From assembly GCF_016862315.1 (NCBI RefSeq), contig NZ_BOMS01000005.1, forward strand, positions 49,430 to 113,429: 64,000 bases of DNA. Direction: 5' to 3'. Of this stretch, positions 7,498 to 14,709 are shown one piece after another. The position numbers were made by a program, and so were the translations under genes. The notes beneath the pieces are model-generated. The model was not told the origin of the DNA and searched no databases. It saw only the letters and a program-made list of their open reading frames with translations. The first letter of the stretch is position 1. Every line of letters starts with the position of its first letter. This DNA is from Actinoplanes palleronii. Its GTDB lineage: Bacteria; Actinomycetota; Actinomycetes; Mycobacteriales; Micromonosporaceae.

Positions 7498-8139
7498 TCA
7501 GCTCGACGCGGAAGGCGCGGGGGTCGCGGTTGACGGTGCCGTTCCGCCATTTTGGGTACGGCCGTCGCCCTGCCGTCCGCCCCGCCCGTCCCCGCGCCCG
7601 CCTCCGCGCTGTTCGCCGCCGAAGCGGCCGTCCGCGCGGCCTCCCGGGCCGAACCGGCCGTCGCCAGGACCGGATCGACCGTGGTCACCGCCGTGGTGAC
7701 CGACGACGGCCGCGCCGACCGCGGTGATGCCCGCGCCGAGAACACAACCGAGGATCAGCGCGACCCCGGCCAGCAGCGGGGCCCGCCGACCACCCCAGCG
7801 GCCACCCCGGCGGCCGGGGCCCTGCGGCGGGCCGGCCGGGACATAGGCCAGCCCCGGAGGCGGAGGCGGCGGCTGGTTCCCGCCGGTGCCGATCGGGACG
7901 TAGGCCCAGCCCGGCGGAGGCGGCGGCAGGGTGGGATCCCCGGCGACCGCCGAGGTGTAGGCGGGCTCCGGTGTCGTGACCGGTGCCGTCGCGGCCGGCG
8001 TCGTTGTGGGTGGTGCCGTTTCGGCGGGTGGGGTGGTGTGGGCCGGGTCGGCGAGGTCGCGAGTCTCGTCGGCGGCCGGGGTGGGGGTATCGGGCCGGTG
8101 GCCCGGATTCTGATCGGTCATGAGGGGCTCCGTGTTCAT
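7498..8139 (-). CDS. Pro/Gly-rich single-pass membrane protein
   Basis: 213 aa of low-complexity sequence around one membrane segment. The cytoplasmic N-terminus is Thr/Pro/Ala-rich, with two copies of a PPPPPPG-W/L-AYVP motif (about residues 72-102); the segment APLLAGVALILGCVLGAGITAVGAAVVG (about 121-148) spans the membrane; the outer C-terminus is Gly/Arg/Asp-rich (DGRFGPGGRADGRFGG). ATG 8121 is an equally good start. The PPPPG-W repeat plus single membrane anchor is a common actinobacterial architecture of unknown function; codon bias supports coding. No catalytic domain is visible. Confidence 0.6.
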   Translation of the reverse strand: MNTEPLMTDQNPGHRPDTPTPAADETRDLADPAHTTPPAETAPPTTTPAATAPVTTPEPAYTSAVAGDPTLPPPPPGWAYVPIGTGGNQPPPPPPGLAYVPAGPPQGPGRRGGRWGGRRAPLLAGVALILGCVLGAGITAVGAAVVGHHGGDHGRSGPGDGRFGPGGRADGRFGGEQRGGGRGDGRGGRQGDGRTQNGGTAPSTATPAPSASS

Positions 8140-8296
8140 TGCATACTTCGGCGGCCACCATCAGCGTCGCCCGGGCGCTTAAGACCAGCGGACGGTGCTC
8201 GTAAGAAACGACTAAGAGCGCACGCGAAGCCGCGGGAACCAATCGCCGGTGGGTGCCGACTAACCAGCTACCCGACGAGAAAGATCTACTGACGCC

Positions 8297-8875
8297 ATGA
8301 CGAAACGCCTCCTGCTCGCCCTCGCCGCCGTCCTCACGATGCTGGTTCCGGCCGCACCGGCCTGGGCACACAACGCGCTCGCCGAGGCGACGCCGGCCAA
8401 GAACGCGACAGTGAAGAAGGCGCCGGCCGCGGTCAAACTGCGGTTCCTGGAGACGCTGCCGGACTCCACCAAGCTCTCCGTGACCAGCGCCGACGGCACC
8501 ACCCCGGCCCAGTCCGAGCCGAAGATCAGCGGTGCGACCATCTCGGTGACCTTCACCGAGCCGCTCGCCAACGGTGAGTACACCGTCAACTACCAGGTCG
8601 CCGGGGAGGACGGGCACCTGACCAAGGCCTCGTACAAGTTCACCGTCGCCGGACCGGTCGCCTCGTCCGCACCGACCTCGGCCGCGCCGTCCCCCTCGTC
8701 GGCGGCACCGACCAGCGCCGCCACGGTCGCCCCCGCCGTGGCGGAGGACCTCAGCCCGGCCGCCGACGACAGCAACGGCCCGTGGCTGGGCCTGGCCGCC
8801 GGTATCGGCATCCTGGCTCTGGCCGGCGCGGCCGCCTTCGTCTTCATCCGCCGCCGCCGCGCGGCCGGCGAATAG
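8297..8875 (+). CDS. CopC-domain copper-resistance-like protein
   Basis: 192 aa. Signal peptide MTKRLLLALAAVLTMLVPAAPAWA with cleavage before HNAL, so that the N-terminal His becomes the first mature residue, as in CopC-type copper binding sites. The CopC beta-sandwich runs to about residue 118 and contains LRFLETLP, TFTEPLANGEYTVNYQV and the conserved GEDGH. A Ser/Ala/Pro linker (120-155) leads to a membrane anchor (about 162-183, LGLAAGIGILALAGAAAFVF) and a RRRR stop-transfer tail. Probably binds or scavenges Cu at the outer face. No CopD-like membrane partner lies next to it here. Confidence 0.88.
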   Translation: MTKRLLLALAAVLTMLVPAAPAWAHNALAEATPAKNATVKKAPAAVKLRFLETLPDSTKLSVTSADGTTPAQSEPKISGATISVTFTEPLANGEYTVNYQVAGEDGHLTKASYKFTVAGPVASSAPTSAAPSPSSAAPTSAATVAPAVAEDLSPAADDSNGPWLGLAAGIGILALAGAAAFVFIRRRRAAGE

Positions 8876-9024
8876 CCGCAGCCACGAGACGGCGCCTCCC
8901 CTCCCGGCCGGCCCTGATCGGCGGGCCGTCCCGCGGCGTGGAGGCCGATCGCCCGGGGCCGGCTGACTGAGGCTGCCGGTCGCGCCCCGGGCCGACCTAC
9001 CGGCCAGGGCTTGGCTGGTTGCGC

Positions 9025-9903
9025 TCATCGGCCGGGCTCCGGGACGGGTGGGCGGCGAGGGCGGACGAGGCCCGCGTTGAAGGCGGCGACGACGAGCTGG
9101 GCACGGTCGCGGGCGGCGAGTTTCGCCATCAGGTGGGTGATGTGGGTCTTCACCGTCTTGACCGCGATGACCAGGGCGACGGCGATCTCCTCGTTGGAAC
9201 GGCCACCGCCGATCAGCGCCAGAACGTCGACCTCCCGGGTGGTCAGCCCGCGCAACGGTGGCGCCGGCCGGACCGCCCGGGGCGCGCCGACGTAGTGCTC
9301 CACCAGCCGGCCCAGTATCGAGGGCGAGAAGAGCTTTTCACCCCGATGGGTACGCCGGATCGCGTCCGCCAGCGCCTCCGGCGGAGCGTCCTTCAGTAGG
9401 AAGCCGGACGCACCCGCCTGCAGTGCCGCATACACGTAGTCGTCCAGCTCGAACATGCTCAGCACCAGCACCCGGGACGCGGCGAGAACCGGATCCGCGC
9501 AGATCCGCCGAGTCGCCTCGAGCCCGTCGAGATACGGCATCCGAACGTCCATCAGCACCACGTCAGGCCGGGTCGCCCGCGCCTGGACGATCGCCTCGAC
9601 CCCGTCCCCCGCCTCACCGACCACGGTCAGGTCCGGCTGGGCGCCGAGGACAGCGGCGAGGCTCGCCCGGAGCAGCGCCTGATCATCGACGAGCAGCACA
9701 CGCACGCTCCCCCGGGAGCCGACGCCCGCCCCTTCCCGCGCACCGCCCCTCACGCCATCCGCCACGACCGGCACACCACGCCCCACGCCATCCGCCCCTA
9801 TCGGCACACCACGCCTCACGCCCTCTCCTACTTCCTGCAGGCCACGCGCCGGGGCGCACGCCGCGCCCGGATGCCGGGCGGTCTGGACGGGGCCGTGAGT
9901 CAT
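9025..9903 (-). CDS. NarL/LuxR-family response regulator
   Basis: Response regulator of the two-component pair. The receiver domain begins at VRVLLVDDQALLR (residue 67): acidic pair DD, phospho-acceptor Asp in VVLMDVRMP, Lys in FLLKDAPPEA; the C-terminal LuxR HTH runs from LTTREVDVLALIGGG to HITHLMAKLAARDRAQ. Two starts are possible. ATG 9903 overlaps the kinase stop (ATGA) and adds a 66-residue Gly/Arg/Val-rich N-terminus with an 11-residue repeat; GTG 9705 has GGGGGAGC just upstream and gives the usual 226-residue length. The coordinates show the longer form; the shorter is at least as likely. It probably controls the divergent ABC exporter. Confidence 0.9.
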   Translation of the reverse strand: MTHGPVQTARHPGAACAPARGLQEVGEGVRRGVPIGADGVGRGVPVVADGVRGGAREGAGVGSRGSVRVLLVDDQALLRASLAAVLGAQPDLTVVGEAGDGVEAIVQARATRPDVVLMDVRMPYLDGLEATRRICADPVLAASRVLVLSMFELDDYVYAALQAGASGFLLKDAPPEALADAIRRTHRGEKLFSPSILGRLVEHYVGAPRAVRPAPPLRGLTTREVDVLALIGGGRSNEEIAVALVIAVKTVKTHITHLMAKLAARDRAQLVVAAFNAGLVRPRRPPVPEPGR

Positions 9904-10754
9904 CGGGAGGCCTCGTCGGGAATGCGGGCGGTGACGCGGAAGCCGCCCTCGACCGGCTCGGCGACCAGGGTGCCGCCGAGACTGCTGACGCGTTCGCGGA
10001 GGCCGAGGAGGCCATGACCGGCGCCGGGGGTCGCTCGCCAGCCCGTGGAAGCCGGGCCGTCGTCGGCGACGACCACCACCACGACGTCGCCGTCACGATG
10101 CAGCTCGATGTCCACATCGGTCGGACCGGCGTGCCGGACCACGTTGGTGAGTGCCTCGCGCACCGTCCGGCAGACGGCGACCTGCACGCCGGGCGACACG
10201 TCGCCGACCGGCTCGGCCGCCAGCCGGGGCCGCAGGCCTGCGGCGGAGGCCCAGTCGATGATCGTCGGCAGCGTGCCCAGATCGTCCATCGGGGCGCGGG
10301 GCGCGGCCTCCGTGGACGGGCCACGCAGCACGGTCAGCATCCGGCGCAGCTCGGCGGTGGCGTCCCGGCTGGTCTGCTCGATGTCGGTCAGTGCCGCTGC
10401 GACCGCCGGCGGTTTCGGCAGGTGCCGAGTCGCGGCCGCGCGCACGGTGATCAGACCGAGTCCGTGCGAGACGAGATCGTGCAGGTCACGGGCGATCCGC
10501 AGCCGCTCGTCGAGCACTGCCTCACTGGCCGCCCACGCGGTCAGCCGGCGCTCATAGCTCGCCCGGTCGGCCCGCCAGCGGCGCAGCGCCCACACCGCGG
10601 CGGCCACGGCGCCGCCGCCGATCAGCGGCGGGATGAACCGCGCGGCCGGGCCGGAAGCGCCGACCGTGCACATGGCCATCACCAGGATCACGGCGACGGC
10701 GGCGACGACCGGGACGGCTCGGGACCGCCAAGCGGGACGCGGGTGGATGCTCAC
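9900..10754 (-). CDS. Sensor histidine kinase, HisKA_3 type
   Basis: 284 aa NarL-class sensor kinase. Two N-terminal membrane segments (about 12-30 and 37-55) with no large sensor loop; the dimerisation/phosphoacceptor helix LRIARDLHDLVSHGLGLITV (His near residue 92); HATPase_c with N-box REALTNVVRHAGP and G-box GAGHGLLGLRERV. The GTG at 10754 is chosen: a longer reading would overlap the divergent ABC gene and lacks any family similarity there. The short intramembrane sensor suggests it detects membrane perturbation or signals through the adjacent ABC system, as in BceS/LiaS-like pairs; that is inference from context. Confidence 0.9.
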   Translation of the reverse strand: MSIHPRPAWRSRAVPVVAAVAVILVMAMCTVGASGPAARFIPPLIGGGAVAAAVWALRRWRADRASYERRLTAWAASEAVLDERLRIARDLHDLVSHGLGLITVRAAATRHLPKPPAVAAALTDIEQTSRDATAELRRMLTVLRGPSTEAAPRAPMDDLGTLPTIIDWASAAGLRPRLAAEPVGDVSPGVQVAVCRTVREALTNVVRHAGPTDVDIELHRDGDVVVVVVADDGPASTGWRATPGAGHGLLGLRERVSSLGGTLVAEPVEGGFRVTARIPDEASR

Positions 10755-10854
10755 CCGCCCGACTGTAAACCTCGGACCAGGGTCGTAGACGGCGCCGGAA
10801 AACTCGGATCTGGGTCCGATGTGGGCGGTCGCCGAACCCGGTTGACTCAAGCCT
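10755..10854. promoter_or_regulatory. Divergent promoter region, kinase / ABC exporter
   Basis: 100 nt between the divergent GTG starts of the histidine kinase and the ABC ATPase. It must contain both promoters. No consensus -35/-10 pair is convincing and no long dyad is seen; the regulator encoded at 9025 is the obvious candidate to bind here. Confidence 0.4.
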
Positions 10855-11571
10855 GTGATCGCCATCGACCGACTGCGCAAATCCAAGAACCGGACCCGGA
10901 TCCTGCGGGATGTCAGCTTCGAGGCCCGCCCCGGCCGGGTCACCGGCTTCCTCGGGCCGAACGGCGCCGGCAAGACCTCGACGCTGCGCGTCCTGCTCGG
11001 GCTGGACCGGCCGGAGAGCGGCACCGCTCTGGTGAACGGGCGGCCCTACGCCTCCTGGCCGCGTCCGCTCACCATGGTCGGCGCCGTGCTGGACGGCAGC
11101 GGCGCGCACCGCGCCCGCAGCGCCCGTGCCCACCTGCGCTGGGTCGCCGCCAGCAACGGACTGCCCCGCGGCCGGGTCGGCGAGGTGCTCGACCTGGTCG
11201 GCCTCGCCGGCGACGCGCGCAAACGAGCCGGCCGGTTCTCGCTCGGGATGAGCCGGCGGCTGGGCCTGGCCACCGCCATGCTCGGCGACCCACCGATCCT
11301 CGTCCTCGACGAGCCGGTGAACGGTCTGGATCCGGCCGGCATCCGCTGGATCCGGGACTTCCTGCGGACCAGTGCCGCGGAGGGCCGCACGGTGCTGCTG
11401 TCCAGCCACCTGATGGGCGAGCTGGCCGAGATCGCCGACGACGTGGTGGTCATCGACCACGGCCAGGTGGTGGCCCACGGCACCGTGGCCGAGGTCACCG
11501 GTGAGCACCGCACGCTGGAGGACGCGTTCTTCGCGCTGACCGCGGAGGCGGGGCGCACATGGCCGGCATGA
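10855..11571 (+). CDS. ABC transporter ATP-binding protein
   Basis: 238 aa ATPase of an ABC-2-type exporter (drug/antibiotic-resistance class DrrA/CcmA). Walker A GPNGAGKTS (about 38-46), Q-loop region, ABC signature degenerate as FSLGMSRR, Walker B ILVLDEPVNGLDPAG (about 148-162), H-loop VLLSSHLMGEL (about 182). The C-terminus lacks an extra domain. GTG start, first gene of a three-gene operon; its end overlaps the permease at 11559 by 13 nt. It energises export or membrane-bound detoxification by the two following permeases; the linked two-component system suggests induction by a membrane-active compound. Confidence 0.93.
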   Translation: MIAIDRLRKSKNRTRILRDVSFEARPGRVTGFLGPNGAGKTSTLRVLLGLDRPESGTALVNGRPYASWPRPLTMVGAVLDGSGAHRARSARAHLRWVAASNGLPRGRVGEVLDLVGLAGDARKRAGRFSLGMSRRLGLATAMLGDPPILVLDEPVNGLDPAGIRWIRDFLRTSAAEGRTVLLSSHLMGELAEIADDVVVIDHGQVVAHGTVAEVTGEHRTLEDAFFALTAEAGRTWPA

Positions 11572-12311
11572 TCCGGGCCGAGCTCGGCAAACTCCTCGGC
11601 CTGCCGACCGCGCGGGTGGGACTGGTGCTGGGGGTGTTGATCGCGCCGTTGCTGGTGCTGGTGAACGCGCCGGCCACCCGCGCCTCCCTCGCCGACGGCA
11701 CGTTCGGCGACCCGACCGACCTGGGTTTCCGCAATCTCGGGATCGGCCTGCTCGGCGCGCTGATCCTCGGCGTCGTCTCGGTGAGCAGTGAGTACACGTC
11801 GACCGGCGAGGACTCCCCCGGAGTCCGGCAGCTGACCGTGACCCTGGCGGCGATGCCCGACCGGACCCGTCTGCTGATCGCGAAAGCGACGGCCCTGGTC
11901 GCGGTGGTCACCGCGCAGGGCGTGGGCACCGCGACGGCAACGCTGGGCCTGACCGAGCTGGTGCACGGCGAGGCGGTCCCGGCGCCGAGCCCGGCCCGGG
12001 TGGCGGCGGCGGTCCTCTACTGGGTGCTGACCACTCTGCTGGCCTTCGCCCTCACGCTGATCGCCCGCAACGGCGTGGTCACCCTGACCGTCCTGATCCT
12101 GAACAGCTCGGTGGTCTCGCTGTCCTACCTGCTGTACAAGGTGACGCCGCTGGCCGCCTACCTGCCGGACATCGTCGGCGCTCACATGTTCATTCGCGGC
12201 ATGGACCTGGCAGAGCGGATCCCACCGGTCACCGCGGGCCTGGTGATGAGCGCCTGGGTCACGGCGTTCCTGGCCCTCGCCGCCGTCATATTCCACCGGC
12301 GCGACGCATGA
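11559..12311 (+). CDS. ABC exporter permease subunit
   Basis: 250 aa ABC-2-like membrane protein. The N-terminus MIRAELGKLLGLPTARVGLV has the typical amphipathic helix (E-L-x-K-L...R) before the first membrane segment. Six hydrophobic segments can be counted (about 22-40, 60-80, 104-125, 143-162, 168-190, 218-243). The motif SVSSEYTSTGEDSPGVRQLT after segment 2 is the conserved cytoplasmic loop (xxEYxxGTxR) of this class. Overlaps the ATPase gene upstream and the second permease gene downstream (ATGA). The transported substrate is unknown. Confidence 0.88.
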   Translation: MAGMIRAELGKLLGLPTARVGLVLGVLIAPLLVLVNAPATRASLADGTFGDPTDLGFRNLGIGLLGALILGVVSVSSEYTSTGEDSPGVRQLTVTLAAMPDRTRLLIAKATALVAVVTAQGVGTATATLGLTELVHGEAVPAPSPARVAAAVLYWVLTTLLAFALTLIARNGVVTLTVLILNSSVVSLSYLLYKVTPLAAYLPDIVGAHMFIRGMDLAERIPPVTAGLVMSAWVTAFLALAAVIFHRRDA

Positions 12312-12982
12312 CCGATCACTCGCGATGCGCTGTGACAACACGCCCCGGCCACCGGGCCGCCGCCGCGGGCCTCACCGCGATCATCCGTGCCGAGGTGGGC
12401 AAGGTGGTGACCCTTCCCGCGCTGCGCATCACCGCGCTGCTCACCTGGGCGGGCGCGCTGCTCCTGATCCCGGCGCATGCGGACGGGCGGCAGGTGCTGC
12501 AGTTCGCGCAGGCGGGATTCCTGGTGCTGGGGGTGTTCGCCACGACGCACGAATATCAGGCGGGTGGGCAGATCAGGACGACTCTGCTGGCCGTGCCCCG
12601 GCGCCTGCTCCTCGTCGCGGCGAAGGTGGCAGCGCTGACCGCTGTCGTCGTCCCGGTCGCCGGCGTCGTGGCGTTCACCGCCATGGCACCGGGCGGCGAC
12701 GCGGCCCGGGTGCCGGCCATGAGCGCCTACCTGACGCTGACGACCCTGCTGGCCGCGGCGGTGGGTCTCACGCTCCGGCACACCCTCCCCGCCGTGACCG
12801 TCATGCTCTCCACCTACCTGATCGCGAGCCCGGCGCTGCGCGCCCGTCTGCCGGACGACGCCGCGGCATGGCTCCCCGACACCGCCCTGGTCGACCCGCC
12901 TCACGGCACGGTCACTTTGCTGCTGTGGGCCGCAGCCACCTCTGCCCTGGCCACGACAACCCTGCACCTCCGCGATGCCTGA
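12308..12982 (+). CDS. Second ABC exporter permease subunit
   Basis: 224 aa, clear relative of the preceding permease: amphipathic N-terminal helix IIRAEVGKVVTLPALRITAL, loop TTHEYQAGGQIRTTLLAVPRR after the second hydrophobic segment, then four further segments. Starts by ATGA overlap. Two unequal permeases with one ATPase imply a heterodimeric membrane part. Last gene of the operon; nothing terminator-like is obvious in the low-complexity DNA that follows. Confidence 0.85.
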   Translation: MTDHSRCAVTTRPGHRAAAAGLTAIIRAEVGKVVTLPALRITALLTWAGALLLIPAHADGRQVLQFAQAGFLVLGVFATTHEYQAGGQIRTTLLAVPRRLLLVAAKVAALTAVVVPVAGVVAFTAMAPGGDAARVPAMSAYLTLTTLLAAAVGLTLRHTLPAVTVMLSTYLIASPALRARLPDDAAAWLPDTALVDPPHGTVTLLLWAAATSALATTTLHLRDA

Positions 12983-13421
12983 CCCCGGCCCGCAGCACGC
13001 CGCTGCGACTCGAGGCTGCGGGCAGCGGCTCGGGCCCACCGCTCACAGCCCGCCGCACCCATACCGCCACGCGCGGCCCGCCGCACGGACGCCGCCGCGC
13101 CCAGCCCGCCGCACGCACGCCGCCGCGCCCAGCCCGCCGCACGCACGCCGGCACGCGGCGGGCCGCCGCCACGCGCGGCCCACCGCCACGCGCGGCGCAT
13201 GGCAGTGGCGGGGCGAGTGCCTTCTGTGCGAGATCACATGCGGGGAGTGACGGACGGCTTGAGGTGAGCGAGCCTCGGGATCGGAGCAAGGATGAAAGTT
13301 GCTCGCATGGTGTTCGATGTCGTCCACAGGTTCGGGGGGACCGCATGTAAACGCGTCGTTCGAGTGACGATCAGGCCTGCGACCCCCGTCGTTCACTTTC
13401 GTGCGGGTGGAGAAACGGTAG
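12983..13421. repeat. 439-nt gap with 28-bp tandem repeat
   Basis: Gap between the exporter operon and the phosphatidyltransferase gene. At 13077-13160 a 28-bp unit (begins CCCGCCGCACGCACGCC) is repeated nearly three times: copies 1 and 2 (13077-13104, 13105-13132) differ by one base and the third (13133-13160) diverges after 17 nt. The surrounding DNA (13020-13200) is almost pure GC with CGCGGC words on both strands. The last 200 nt are of normal composition and should hold the promoter of the gene at 13422. No protein-coding signal is credible here. Confidence 0.7.
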
Positions 13422-14282
13422 ATGGCACAGCGTCACTCACTTGCGGAGATCCGCGAGCGCACCTACAAGAGCCGGGATGCGTGGTGGACCGTCTGGCTGG
13501 TGGATCCGCTGGCCGCCCGGCTGGTCTGGCTGGTCTCGCCGTGGCGGGCGGTGACACCGAACCGGCTCACCTTCGCGGCGTTCCTGATCGGGCTGGGCTC
13601 GGCGGCCTGCTTCTGGCACCAGGGGTATTCCTGGCTGCTGGCCGGCGCGGCGCTGTTCCACCTGAGCTTCGTGCTCGACTGCATGGACGGGAAGATCGCC
13701 CGGCTGAACGGGACCGGGTCGGTCTTCGGCGCGTGGCTCGACTACGTGTTCGACCGGCTGCGCGTGCTGGCCTGCGCGATCGGCCTGTTCGGCGGGGAGT
13801 ACCACCGCACGCACGACCTCGACTGGCTGTGGCTCGGCCTGCTCGTCATCTTCCTGGACATGTTCCGCTACCTGAACGCCCTGCAGATGGGCAAGGTCAA
13901 GGGCGACATGCGCAAGCGCCTGGCCGCGGCCGGCGCGGAGCTCGAGGAGCCGGCGGAGAGCGCCGACGGCGACGACCTGCAGGGTGACTTCCGGCAGAAG
14001 TTCGGCCGGTTCGCCGCGGTCCGCCGGTTCCTGGTCGAGAACCGGATCCGGGTGCACCTGATCAGTGGCATCGAGTTCATGATGTTCGTCTTCATCGTCG
14101 GCCCGGTGCTCGACCAGATCAAGGTCACCACGATCGTGATCTCGCTGGGCATGCTCGCCTTCGAACTGCTGCTGATCTACAAGTTGTGGACCAACACCAA
14201 GAGCTTCGCCCGCCGCCTGGCGAAACTGGAAGCCGCCGGCGCCGCGGCCGCCGTGGACAGCCTGGAGCACACGAGCGCCTGA
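13422..14282 (+). CDS. CDP-alcohol phosphatidyltransferase family enzyme
   Basis: 286 aa integral membrane enzyme. The complete CDP-OH-P signature D-x2-D-G-x2-A-R-x8-G-x3-D-x3-D is present as DCMDGKIARLNGTG and VFGAWLDYVFDR (about residues 86-112); these Asp residues bind the metal and CDP. About six membrane segments in total, with a charged cytoplasmic insert (160-205, AGAELEEPAESADGDD) before the last two. It transfers a phospho-alcohol head group from a CDP-activated donor, in membrane lipid or cell-envelope polyol synthesis. No neighbour specifies the acceptor, so PgsA/Pis-like naming is not justified. Monocistronic with its own terminator. Confidence 0.9.
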   Translation: MAQRHSLAEIRERTYKSRDAWWTVWLVDPLAARLVWLVSPWRAVTPNRLTFAAFLIGLGSAACFWHQGYSWLLAGAALFHLSFVLDCMDGKIARLNGTGSVFGAWLDYVFDRLRVLACAIGLFGGEYHRTHDLDWLWLGLLVIFLDMFRYLNALQMGKVKGDMRKRLAAAGAELEEPAESADGDDLQGDFRQKFGRFAAVRRFLVENRIRVHLISGIEFMMFVFIVGPVLDQIKVTTIVISLGMLAFELLLIYKLWTNTKSFARRLAKLEAAGAAAAVDSLEHTSA

Positions 14283-14297
14283 CCACACCCCGTCGAG

Positions 14298-14324
14298 AAG
14301 GCACCCCGCGAGCCGGGGTGCCTT
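14298..14324 (+). terminator. Intrinsic terminator with T-run
   Basis: AAGGCACCCCG (14298-14308) pairs with CGGGGTGCCTT (14314-14324), 11-bp stem, 5-nt loop, followed by CTTTTG. The clearest rho-independent terminator in the window, 15 nt after the phosphatidyltransferase stop. Confidence 0.9.
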
Positions 14325-14709
14325 CTTTTGTTGATCCGCCACCGGCAGACCACTGGGGACCAGGCAGAACGTCCACCGTCCACACCCACCGGAGTCTATG
14401 AGATTGGTAAACAGCGCTCGATGCTCTTTACGTCACCGACACTGCTTGGTAACTTCCTGAAACAAGTTGCAAGGACTTGCATGGAACTCCCCCGGAACCG
14501 GCCCGCTCACCAAGCTCGTCGATTCCGAGGGTTGCGCCACCCCGGGGCGAAACCCCCCTCACCACCCGGGTCGGGTCCCGATAACGGCAGTTCACCGTCG
14601 CTGTCAGGGCCGGGAGCGCGCCGCACACCGACATCACGCCGGGTGAGCGAGCCGCTCCTGAAAGAACTTTCAAACGCCCCACCTGTCCTCAGCAGAAAGC
14701 GTCCCCACC
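14325..14709 (+). promoter_or_regulatory. Amylase upstream region with TGCAAG/CTTGCA operator
   Basis: 385-nt region upstream of the amylase. At 14468-14481 TGCAAG-GA-CTTGCA is a perfect 6-bp dyad; preceded by TGAAACAA (14457-14464). In gene orientation the same words, TGAAACAA and TGCAAGRACTTGCATG, occur upstream of the CBM20-bearing protease (31839-31862 region). CTTGCAG-type repeats are known operators of LacI-family maltose regulators (MalR/Reg1) in streptomycete amylase promoters. The operator lies 228 nt before the ATG, so the leader is long; 14520-14700 is GC-rich with no further feature recognised except AGAAAG before the start. Confidence 0.65.
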
